A stretch of DNA of 64,000 bases from Marixanthomonas spongiae (GTDB lineage Bacteria; Bacteroidota; Bacteroidia; Flavobacteriales; Flavobacteriaceae). This document shows positions 43,074 to 51,100 of this stretch, piece by piece. The position numbers and the translations under genes are program-made. The first letter of the stretch is position 1. Every line of letters starts with the position of its first letter. Below the pieces are notes generated by a model. That model was not told the DNA's origin. It searched no databases and saw nothing but the letters and a program-made list of their open reading frames with translations. The DNA is taken from contig NZ_QEHR01000003.1 in NCBI RefSeq assembly GCF_003095375.1, positions 310,001 to 374,000 of the forward strand, in the 5' to 3' direction.

Positions 43074-44303
43074 CTAGGAAACCTTAGTGGGCAAGACCAC
43101 TACAAAGGTGCTGCCTTTTCCCTCGGTACTGGTAAAACTTATGCGCCCGCCAAGATTTTCAAGATGGCTTTTTACAATGTTGAGGCCAATGCCCGTACCA
43201 GCATTCAGCAGTGCATTTTCTGCCCTAAAATAACGGTTAAAAACGTATTTCTGATCTTTTTCAGGAATACCAATCCCTTGGTCTTTAACTTCAACGGAAA
43301 GCTCTTCGCCGTGCAGGGCTACATTCACCTCGATCACACAATTTTCAGATGAATATTTTACCGCATTGTTTATCAAGTTGGTCAAAATAAGTTCGAGTAT
43401 CTTCTCGTCAAACTTCAGCACGATATCATCTATGTTCTGTGGATATTCAATGCGCTGCCCTTCCTTGAGCAACATATTGGCATCGTAAATAACCTCATTA
43501 ACCACTTTGCTCAACGGGAAAGTACTGAATTTATACACTGTTTTGCCGGTCTCCAACCGCTCGATGGACAAAAAGTCGCTCAAAATACTGTCGAGGTATT
43601 TTATTTTTGATTTTATGGTCTTTAGGTGCTTTTCCCGTTTGTCCTGCTGTTCCTCTTTGGTGTATTTACCAATTAGGGTGGCCGACGTAAGGATACCGCT
43701 CAAAGGGGTTTTAAACTCATGGGACACCATGGAAAGAAACTTGGTTTTAAGGTCATTGAGTTCCCGTTCTTTTTGAAGGGATTCCTTCATTTTATTTTCG
43801 GCAATACGGCGTTTTTCAACTTCTTTTTTCAACTTTGCCACTGTATTTTCGAGCGTTTGTGTGCGTTCGGCAATTTTTGCTTCCAGATTGGCATTGAGGT
43901 TCTTTATTTTCGCTTCCTGTTGTTTACGCACAGTAATGTCACTCACCAAAGCCATGACATACGCGCTATCATAAATCTGAAACGGGTTAAGGCCAGCCTC
44001 CACCGGGAATTTGGTGCCGTCTTTTCGCATGCCAAAAATATCCCGCCCATGGCCCATTTGCCTTATTTCGCTGTTGCTCAAAAATTCATTGAAATGCATT
44101 TTATGGCTGTGGTGGTAATTGGTAGGAATCAACACATTGAGGTGCTGGCCCAACAATTCGTCCTTTTCATAACCAAACATGATATTGGCCGCCATATTGC
44201 TGGCCACGATCTCCTGTTTTTCATTGACAATGACGATGCCTTCTGAAATAGCTTCGGAAAGCAATTTGAATATATTCCCCTTTTTTTCCTCAAAAACTTT
44301 CAC
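43074..44303 (-). CDS. PAS-domain sensor histidine kinase (FixL-like)
   Basis: A 409-residue kinase with a GTG start at 44303. PAS domain about 9-130: SEAISEGIVIVNEKQEIVAS, then PTNYHHSHKMHF with H67 and GHGR with R87. These align with the FixL heme-binding histidine and the oxygen-responsive arginine region; the histidine is also common in PAS domains without heme. A coiled coil follows, then HisKA with MVSHEFKTPLSGI and HATPase with LILTNLINNAVKYS and GTGIGLNIVKSHLENLGG. No membrane helix, so it is cytoplasmic. It lies 109 bp upstream of the receiver-CRP gene, its likely partner. Confidence 0.9.
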   Translation of the reverse strand: MKVFEEKKGNIFKLLSEAISEGIVIVNEKQEIVASNMAANIMFGYEKDELLGQHLNVLIPTNYHHSHKMHFNEFLSNSEIRQMGHGRDIFGMRKDGTKFPVEAGLNPFQIYDSAYVMALVSDITVRKQQEAKIKNLNANLEAKIAERTQTLENTVAKLKKEVEKRRIAENKMKESLQKERELNDLKTKFLSMVSHEFKTPLSGILTSATLIGKYTKEEQQDKREKHLKTIKSKIKYLDSILSDFLSIERLETGKTVYKFSTFPLSKVVNEVIYDANMLLKEGQRIEYPQNIDDIVLKFDEKILELILTNLINNAVKYSSENCVIEVNVALHGEELSVEVKDQGIGIPEKDQKYVFNRYFRAENALLNAGTGIGLNIVKSHLENLGGRISFTSTEGKGSTFVVVLPTKVS

Positions 44304-44307
44304 GTTT

Positions 44308-44315
44308 CAAAAATA
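44308..44315 (-). promoter_or_regulatory. Candidate -7 element of the kinase gene
   Basis: TATTTTTG on the minus strand, a perfect TAnnTTTG match. Transcription would begin near the GTG start, so the mRNA might be nearly leaderless. Its distance to box 8 is 31.5 bp, not the standard 29.5. Confidence 0.35.
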
Positions 44316-44340
44316 AGCAATTTAAAAAGGATGTGAAACA

Positions 44341-44352
44341 TGATTTTTATCA
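44341..44352. promoter_or_regulatory. CRP/FNR-type box 8 (TerB-like gene)
   Basis: TGATTTTTATCA, within ATGATTTTTATCAT, a longer palindrome. Standard 29.5-bp spacing to TAATTTTA (44376-44383) for the rightward gene at 44403. It lies between this gene and the divergent kinase. Confidence 0.65.
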
Positions 44353-44402
44353 TTTAACCCCTACCGTTGTTTGCTTAATTTTATACCCATAAACACGCTA
44401 TT

Positions 44403-44837
44403 ATGATGACTCAACAACCTCCCGAACTTGCGATGTACCAAAAATTAGGTGAACTTTTTTATGCCATCGCCGCTGCCGATAAAGTAATACGCAAAGCCGA
44501 AAAGGACACCCTGCGGAACCTGGTAAGCAGCCACTGGAAAAACTTGGACCAATTGGAAGATGAGTTCTACACCGATGCTTCTTACCAAATAGAAATCGTG
44601 TTCGATTGGCTGGACGACACCCAACTGGACCCCAACGATTGCTTTGAAGATTTCAAAGCGTTTAAAAACGAACATCCCAAACTCTTTACGGCGCAAGTAA
44701 ATAAACTAATTTGGAAAACAGCCGATGCTATTGCGGCCTCCTTTGCCGGTAAAAACAAAGCCGAGCTCATCATGCTGGCAAAGTTAAAAATGCTGTTGGA
44801 GAACGGCGACAGCAATACCTTAAAGCAATGTAATTAA
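44403..44837 (+). CDS. TerB-like protein
   Basis: A 144-residue, helix-rich acidic protein starting MMTQQPPELAMYQKLGELFY. The opening AIAAADKVIRKAEKDTLRNL resembles the EF-hand-like acidic site of the tellurite-resistance TerB fold. C-terminal helices ADAIAASFAGKNKAELIMLA. No other ter genes are near. Its promoter carries box 8, so it is probably part of the low-oxygen regulon. Name is tentative. Confidence 0.75.
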   Translation: MMTQQPPELAMYQKLGELFYAIAAADKVIRKAEKDTLRNLVSSHWKNLDQLEDEFYTDASYQIEIVFDWLDDTQLDPNDCFEDFKAFKNEHPKLFTAQVNKLIWKTADAIAASFAGKNKAELIMLAKLKMLLENGDSNTLKQCN

Positions 44838-44891
44838 ACTTAAATATGGGCATTCTTGCATATTTCAGTATCTTAGAAGAAAAACAATGTC

Positions 44892-45194
44892 ATGAAAAGT
44901 AATTTCCATTCCATTATTAATTCTGAAACGCCGGTTCTTATAGACTTTTATGCCACTTGGTGCGGGCCCTGCAAATCGTTAGCGCCCATACTTAAACAAG
45001 TGAAGGACGAAATGGGCGATGCGGTTAAAATAGTAAAGATAGACGTGGACAAAAACCAACCGCTGGCCGCACAATACCAAGTGCGGGGCGTACCCACCAT
45101 GCTACTTTTTAAAAACGGCGAGCAATTGTGGCGACAAAGCGGCGTGCTGCAAAAAAACGACCTTATAAACATTATAAAGCAGCACAGTTCATGA
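44892..45194 (+). CDS. Thioredoxin
   Basis: A 100-residue cytoplasmic thioredoxin: IDFYATWCGPCKSLAPIL active site, VKIVKIDVDKNQPLAAQYQV, and the cis-proline in VRGVPTMLLFKNGE. Normal length. Its stop overlaps the deoC start (ATGA), so both are co-translated with deoD downstream. Confidence 0.93.
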   Translation: MKSNFHSIINSETPVLIDFYATWCGPCKSLAPILKQVKDEMGDAVKIVKIDVDKNQPLAAQYQVRGVPTMLLFKNGEQLWRQSGVLQKNDLINIIKQHSS

Positions 45195-45859
45195 AATTAA
45201 GCGATTATATAGACCATACCCTTTTAAAGCCCACCGCCACCGAAAGGGACATTAAAACCCTTTGTGACGAAGCCGTTCAACATCATTTTAAAGCCGTTTG
45301 TGTAAACGGTTGTTATGTAAAAATTGCGGCAGCACATTTAAAGCACTCAAAAACGATGGTTGCGGCCGTCGTAGGTTTCCCATTGGGTGCTATGGCTACC
45401 GTGGCCAAAGTCGCCGAAGCTAAAAATTGCCTACAGGACGGGGCAAACGAGATCGATATGGTGCTCAACGTTGGTCTTTTGAAAAGTGGGTTGAACGCTG
45501 CTGTTGAAAAAGACATTTCCGAAGTGAAAAAAGCCATTGGCACCCATACGCTAAAAGTTATTTTGGAAACCTGTTATTTAACCGATGAAGAGATAACTTT
45601 AGCAAGTACCTTAGCCGTAAATGCAGGAGCCGATTATGTGAAGACGTCCACTGGATTTGGTACAGGAAACGCAACGTTAGAAGCCGTTAAGCTGATGAAA
45701 AAAGCCGTAAACGGAAAAGCGAAAATCAAAGCCTCGGGCGGTATTCGTGACCAGAAAACAGCCTTGGAGTATCTCAACTTGGGCGTACACCGTATTGGCA
45801 CCTCGTCTGGGGTGGCCATTGTAACCAAAAACCCTGAAACCAATGAGCATACATATTAA
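45191..45859 (+). CDS. deoC: Deoxyribose-phosphate aldolase
   Basis: A 222-residue aldolase splitting deoxyribose 5-phosphate to glyceraldehyde 3-phosphate and acetaldehyde. Starts MKLSDYIDHTLLKPTATERD at 45191; a start at 45128 would overlap thioredoxin deeply. Motifs VCVNGCYVKIA, GANEIDMVLNVG, the Schiff-base lysine in YVKTSTGFG, and IKASGGIRDQKTAL. Overlaps the deoD start by 17 bp. Part of deoxynucleoside salvage. Confidence 0.95.
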   Translation: MKLSDYIDHTLLKPTATERDIKTLCDEAVQHHFKAVCVNGCYVKIAAAHLKHSKTMVAAVVGFPLGAMATVAKVAEAKNCLQDGANEIDMVLNVGLLKSGLNAAVEKDISEVKKAIGTHTLKVILETCYLTDEEITLASTLAVNAGADYVKTSTGFGTGNATLEAVKLMKKAVNGKAKIKASGGIRDQKTALEYLNLGVHRIGTSSGVAIVTKNPETNEHTY

Positions 45860-46541
45860 CGCCAAACCCGGCGAAGTGGCCGAAAACGTACTGTTGCCCG
45901 GCGATCCCTTACGAGCCAAATGGATAGCGGAAACATTTTTAGAAAATGTATTTCAGTTTAACGATGTGCGGGGCATGCTTGGCTATACGGGCACTTTTAA
46001 TGGACAGAAAGTTTCGGTACAAGGTACGGGCATGGGAATTCCTTCAATGTTAATCTATTGCAACGAGCTCATACGGGATTATGGAGTGAAAAAACTGATA
46101 CGCGTGGGAAGCGCAGGCTCATACCAGCCAAGTTTGGACTTGCACGACATCGTCATCGCTATGGCGGCCTCCTCTACTTCGGGCATCAACAACTCACGGT
46201 TTGTCAATGCAGATTATTCGCCTACCGCAGATTTCGATTTATTTATGAAAGCGGCCATATACGCCCAAGAAAACAACATCCCCATACAAGCAGGCAATGT
46301 GCTCTAGGCAGATGAATTTTATAGTGACGATGTAAACCATTATAAAAAATGGGCAGATTTTGGGGTGCTCTGTGTTGAAATGGAAGCCGCAGGGCTTTAT
46401 ACCATCGCTGCAAAATACAAGGTACAGGCCTTGGCCATATTGACCATTTCCGATTCGTTGGTCTCCAAAAAAGAAATTTCTTCAAAAGATCGGGAAAACA
46501 CGTTCAAAAGCATGATGGATATTGCGCTGCATACGTTTTAG
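45843..46541 (+). pseudogene. deoD: Purine nucleoside phosphorylase DeoD, interrupted by an amber stop
   Basis: A normal DeoD start (MSIHINAKPGEVAENVLLPG, RVGSAGSYQPSLDLHDIVIA) runs 154 codons to a TAG at 46305-46307. The same frame then continues without a break: ADEFYSDDVNHYKKWADFGV, EMEAAGLYTIAAKYKVQALA, LTISDSLVSKKE, up to a natural TAG at 46539, total 232 codons, the usual DeoD length. The TAG stands where DeoD has a serine in NLFSADxFY-like sequence, so one change TCG to TAG explains it. The product lacks the catalytic Asp loop and should be inactive. Alternatives: sequencing error or amber suppression. Confidence 0.85.
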
Positions 46542-46547
46542 GCAAAA

Positions 46548-46584
46548 AAAGCCAAACAATGGCACCATCGTTCGGCTTTATTTC
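46548..46584. terminator. Terminator after deoD
   Basis: AAAGCCAAACAATGG pairs with CCATCGTTCGGCTTT through mixed Watson-Crick and A-C/G-U positions, flanked by A and T runs, between deoD and the convergent stress-protein gene. Confidence 0.5.
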
Positions 46585-46646
46585 ATTAGTGTAATCCTAA
46601 GTGTAATCCTATACTAATCTGTATGGATTGTTCAGCATTAAAGGCA

Positions 46647-47483
46647 CTATATTTTGAAAGTAACCACCGGGATTTTGCTGTGGTTTACCACATCTTCCCC
46701 AATGCTTCCCGAGAAAAAATGTGCCAAGCCACGGCGGCCATGGGTAGGTATGGCAATGACATCTGCACCTATTCTATTGCTGTAATTAAAGATGCCGCTC
46801 TCCACGGTATAGGCGTTTTGGAACACCACGTTATGGATGGAGTGGGCGTCGTCCAATTTACTTTTGCTCAAAAAACCAACAATGCGGTCCTCGATTTCAT
46901 AAGTGCTCTTAAACTGCTCGGCCGGTAAATGCACGTAGAGTAATTTTACCTCAGCATCGAACAGCTGGAAAAACTGCATGGCCTTACGGTAGGCAAAAAG
47001 GTTTTCTTCTTTAAAATCACTTGCAAAAACCGCTTTGTTTATTTTAAATTCGTCTTGATCATCTTTTATGACCAAGACAGGGATTTCGGAAGTGCGGACC
47101 ACCTTTTCGGTATTGCTTCCCACGAAAACCTCGTTCCAGCCACTGCTACCATTGGAGCCCATAACAATTAAATCGCAATCATATTCTTTTGCGAAATTGC
47201 CAATTTCGGTAAAAACGCGATAATTTTGCACGTTGGTCTGGACGGTAACTCCTTCTAAGTAAGGTTGGTCCAAAAACTCTTCAAACCGTTTTTCGGCCAA
47301 TTTCATGTAATAAAGCGCTTCCATTACTTCGCGCGACTCATCTTTGTTAATCACAGCCTCGGTAAGGCCGAGCATGTGGACAACAATCAACTCTGCATCG
47401 TGCCTTTTAGCAATTGAGGCAGCGGTTTTCAATGCATATTCAGCATATTTTGAAAAATCTGTTGGAACAAGTATTTTTTTCAT
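46647..47483 (-). CDS. Universal stress protein, tandem UspA domains (6)
   Basis: A 278-residue protein starting MKKILVPTDFSKYAEYALKT. First domain with VMGSNGSSGWNEVFVGSN; the second ends with IPTHGRRGLAHFFSGSIGED, a better conserved motif than in the other five copies. The lineage differs from the rest, being closer to general UspA. It follows the hibernation factor gene by 21 bp and is co-transcribed from box 9. Confidence 0.92.
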   Translation of the reverse strand: MKKILVPTDFSKYAEYALKTAASIAKRHDAELIVVHMLGLTEAVINKDESREVMEALYYMKLAEKRFEEFLDQPYLEGVTVQTNVQNYRVFTEIGNFAKEYDCDLIVMGSNGSSGWNEVFVGSNTEKVVRTSEIPVLVIKDDQDEFKINKAVFASDFKEENLFAYRKAMQFFQLFDAEVKLLYVHLPAEQFKSTYEIEDRIVGFLSKSKLDDAHSIHNVVFQNAYTVESGIFNYSNRIGADVIAIPTHGRRGLAHFFSGSIGEDVVNHSKIPVVTFKI

Positions 47484-47504
47484 GGTTCGTATCTTTTATG
47501 GGTT

Positions 47505-47804
47505 TTATGGAGCGGTGAACTGTGCTTTTCGTTTTTTCAACTGCCTTTCTAAATCATTAATGGTCTCTTTTAAGGCCGATTCGAAATAACGTTCGGTCGA
47601 AGCGGCAAAAATCCTTGGCCCCGGGGCGCTTAAAGTTATTTCGCAAATGCAGTCCAACCCTGTTTTATCTTGTCCTTTTTTAAAGGCTACTTCTGCACGG
47701 ATCAGCCATTCGTATTTTTTTGATAATTTTTCGAGTTTCTTCATAAGGTAAGCGTTCAAAGCTTCGCTTTCCTTCATTTTTTCATATTGAACGTCAATTT
47801 CCAT
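47505..47804 (-). CDS. hpf: Ribosome hibernation promoting factor (HPF/RaiA)
   Basis: A 99-residue short-form ribosome-associated inhibitor: VDVQYEKMKESEALNAYLMK-like start (MEIDVQYEKMKESEALNAYL), ICEITLSAPGPRIFAAS, YFESALKETINDLERQLKKR. It binds the decoding centre and puts ribosomes to rest under starvation or low energy. The gene is led by box 9 and a perfect promoter element, so ribosome hibernation seems tied to the same signal as the stress proteins. Confidence 0.9.
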   Translation of the reverse strand: MEIDVQYEKMKESEALNAYLMKKLEKLSKKYEWLIRAEVAFKKGQDKTGLDCICEITLSAPGPRIFAASTERYFESALKETINDLERQLKKRKAQFTAP

Positions 47805-47827
47805 AGGTATCTGTTTTTAAAGTATAT

Positions 47828-47835
47828 CAAATATA
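47828..47835 (-). promoter_or_regulatory. Promoter -7 element of the hpf operon
   Basis: TATATTTG on the minus strand, a perfect TAnnTTTG match, 29.5 bp from the box 9 centre; predicted leader about 20 nt. Confidence 0.6.
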
Positions 47836-47858
47836 AGCTGAAATGCTATTGTAAACTA

Positions 47859-47870
47859 TGACTTTTGTCA
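47859..47870. promoter_or_regulatory. CRP/FNR-type box 9 (hpf operon)
   Basis: TGACTTTTGTCA, a TGAC-N4-GTCA palindrome with the standard spacing. In the rest of the 372-bp gap up to 48176 I see only a perfect TAGTTTTG (48047-48054), the inverted repeat TGTTAA-N4-TTAACA (48063-48078) and a small CTGCC/GGCAG hairpin (48134-48146). Confidence 0.65.
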
Positions 47871-48062
47871 GACTGCAATAATTGCTAAGGTATTTATCCA
47901 TAAACGCTACTTGCCCTTTCCTTTATCGACCATTTTAGCCCTTTCAGAACAAAATTTCAGATTAACTTTTGATACAATTTTTCTGTGTAACAGATGCATT
48001 TTATCGATTAAAGTACATTTTCTTCTGTTTAAATACATATTTTGATTAGTTTTGATTTTAAA

Positions 48063-48078
48063 TGTTAAATAATTAACA
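48063..48078. repeat. Inverted repeat upstream of the Ig-repeat adhesin
   Basis: TGTTAAATAATTAACA, perfect 6-bp arms, about 100 bp before the ATG at 48177 and 9 bp after a TAGTTTTG element. It could be an operator; AT-rich sequence makes chance likely. Confidence 0.25.
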
Positions 48079-48176
48079 AAGAAAAATCAGTGCCTATTAA
48101 GCAACATTAGCCTTTGATTCTTTTATGTGAGATCTGCCTACGGCAGTTATCCCACTGTTTTACCTATAAATTGGAA

Positions 48177-51100
48177 ATGGACAAGAGAAGAAATACCAGC
48201 CAAAAGATTTTGCTTACCTGCCTATTAAGTGTTATGGTAGGGGTGTCTGTTTATTCCCAAATTACCATATTGCCGCCTAATTTAGGTTTTTCGCAAGCCT
48301 GTGCTTCTGAGAGTTTTAACGTTTATGAATTTACTTTTTCGTTTTATCCAGTTCAAAATTTAGGGCCCAACAATGTGTTTATCGTGGAATTATCAGATGC
48401 TTCTGGTAATTTTTCAGCTCCTACAACCGTCGCAACGCTCAATAATACTGCTTCTCCGGTTTCAGGCGATTTTGCATTGCCCACCGATACCGGAGGCGAA
48501 AATTACAGGATTAGGATACGAAGCACCGATCCCGTTCAAGTAAGCGATCCCAGTAGTTATTTTTCGGCTTATTACGCCATTCACAACCAGCCTTATTCCA
48601 TAAACAATTACAACAGCCAAGTAAATATTTGCGAAGGCGAAACATTTTTGTTGGAAATAGACGATACCGGCACGCCAGCTTCTCCTCTTTACTATCCGTT
48701 TCTTACTTATGTATGGTACAAGGATTTTATTGAAATACCGAACGAAAACGGTCCTACCCTTTTGGTATCAGAGCCTGGTGATTATTATTCCATCGTAGAT
48801 TATGGTTCTTGTGTGATGAACTCCTATTCCAATATTGTTTCCGTAGGGGTGGCGACCAGTATCAACCCCACGATAAGCACCGACGATGGAAACACCACCA
48901 TTTGCCTGCCGCAATCCAAAACTTTAATTAGCGACTACCAGTCTGCCACTTACGATTATACTTGGTATAAAGACGGTGTGGCCATTGCCAACAGCAATGC
49001 ACCCACCTACGATGCCACTGAAGCAGGAAGCTATTTTGTTGAAATAGACGACTCAGGTTGTTTGTTCACCTCAAACAGTATTGTTTTGGATGTGGACGAT
49101 TATCAAGTGTCGCTGGATCCCGATCAAGATGAAATGTTACTGCCCGGAGAAACGGTAACGCTCACGGCAACCACTACCGCCCAAACCTATACTGTGCAAT
49201 GGTATAAAGACGAAATAGTCCTTACTGGTGAAACCCAAATGCAATTGACCGTTTCTCAGCCTGGTACTTACAAAGTTGTTGTTTCGCAAACCGTCCCCTG
49301 TACTACAGAAAAAGAAGCCAGCGTCACCATTGTGTTCCCAGATTATTTTAACCTGGCCGTTGATACCGATGCTTTTTACACCCCGTGCAACAGTGTAAGT
49401 ACCAACCTTCAAATCACTCAATTTGAAGCGGTTTCAGCTATTGAAACAAGGAATCTTTTAGGGACATCGCCCAATTTTGATTATCAATGGTTCAAGGATG
49501 GCAATCCCGTTTCGGGCGCGACAGGCAATTCATACAACGTTTCTGGAGCTTCGGAAAATGGAACGTATAATCTGGAGGTCGCTGTTCCCAATTTTGGCAC
49601 CGTACCTTCCAACCCCGTTCCCGTCAATTTAGGAATAGGAGCAGTGACTATTTCAAGTCAAGGACCGCTTTGCGAAGGGCAATCCACCAGTTTAACGACC
49701 AATATCAGTGACGCGCAATACAATTACCAATGGTTTAAGGACGGCAACCCCATTTCGGGCGCGGTTTCAGAAACATTTACGGCAACCGAAGAAGGTAGCT
49801 ATCACTTAGAAGTTGAAAGCGGTACGTGCACCCAATCATCTAATACTTTGATATTGGAGTACGGCCAAATTACGGTTTCGAGTTCCAATCCCTCTCTCGA
49901 TGTACTCATTCCAGGACAAACCAAGCAGTTGGTGGTAACCACTGATGCATTTCAGCCCACCTTTACTTGGTACAGAAACAATATAGTGATAAACGGTGCC
50001 ACATCAAACGTTTACGAAGCCGATGAAGACGGCGACTATAAAGTTGTGGTCACCCAAACCGGAGCTTGTAACATTTCAGAAGAACTTACCCTTTCCTTAG
50101 AATATCCATTAAGCTTCACTATAGGCATAAGTCCATCGTTTGACTATGTAGCATGTTCCAGCACAGCGACCAATCTTATTATAACCGAATTCATTGCCCA
50201 GACCAACAGTGGGGACATTGACATTTTAAACAACGATTATGGTTATGGTTACCAATGGTTAAAAGACGGATTGCCTATCAGTGGTGCAACAACTACCAGT
50301 TATAACGTTAGCGATGCCCAAGATAACGGAATTTACACCTTGGAAGTTACTATTCCCAGTTTTGGCGCGGTTCCTTCAAACAATGTTACTGTTAATTTAG
50401 GTTTAGGGCCTGTAACCATTGAAAACCAAACGCCATTATGTCCCGGGGAACCTACTATAATTACCAGTAATATTACCGGTACTATGTACACTTATCAATG
50501 GTTTAAAGACGGCAACCCTATCTCGGGCGCGGTTTCAGAAACATATACGGCAACCGAAGAAGGCAACTATCTTTTAGAAATCGACCATGGCAGTTGCTCG
50601 GTACAGTCCAATGAACTTACACTGGCCTATGGCGATATTTCCATCAACAGCATAACCCCAGAGAACAATCTCTTGTTGCCAGGCGAAACAAAGACCGTAC
50701 AGGTTAGCACCAATGCCCAACAGCCCACTTTTGCTTGGTATAAAGATGGCGTTGCCATCCCTAATGCTACTGCTTCTTCACTAGCGGTAACAGCAGCTGG
50801 TGTTTATAAGGTCGTCGTTACTCAGACCGAAGGGTGCATTGTGGAAGCAGAGAAAGAATTTACTTTCAACAGTCCAACGGGATATAACATTACCATAGAA
50901 AAAGATCCTAATTATGACGAATGTACCAGTGAGAGCTTAAATATCTATTTATTGGTGTTTGAAGCCGTCACGCCCAATGGAACCATAGACGTTTTGAACA
51001 ATCCGAACATTCAATACACCGCCCAATGGTACAGAGATGAAACCGCAGTAACCAATGCCACTGAAACCAGCATAACCCTCAACAATCCCTCCCAAAATGG

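Noticed and set aside
46305-46307. Recoding of the deoD TAG as pyrrolysine or by programmed readthrough
   Set aside because: No sign of a special element after the codon, DeoD needs no unusual residue there, and a simple TCG to TAG change is enough.
48134-48146. CTGCC/GGCAG hairpin before the Ig-repeat protein as a terminator or REP element
   Set aside because: A short isolated stem with a 3-nt loop and no U run; only one copy seen.
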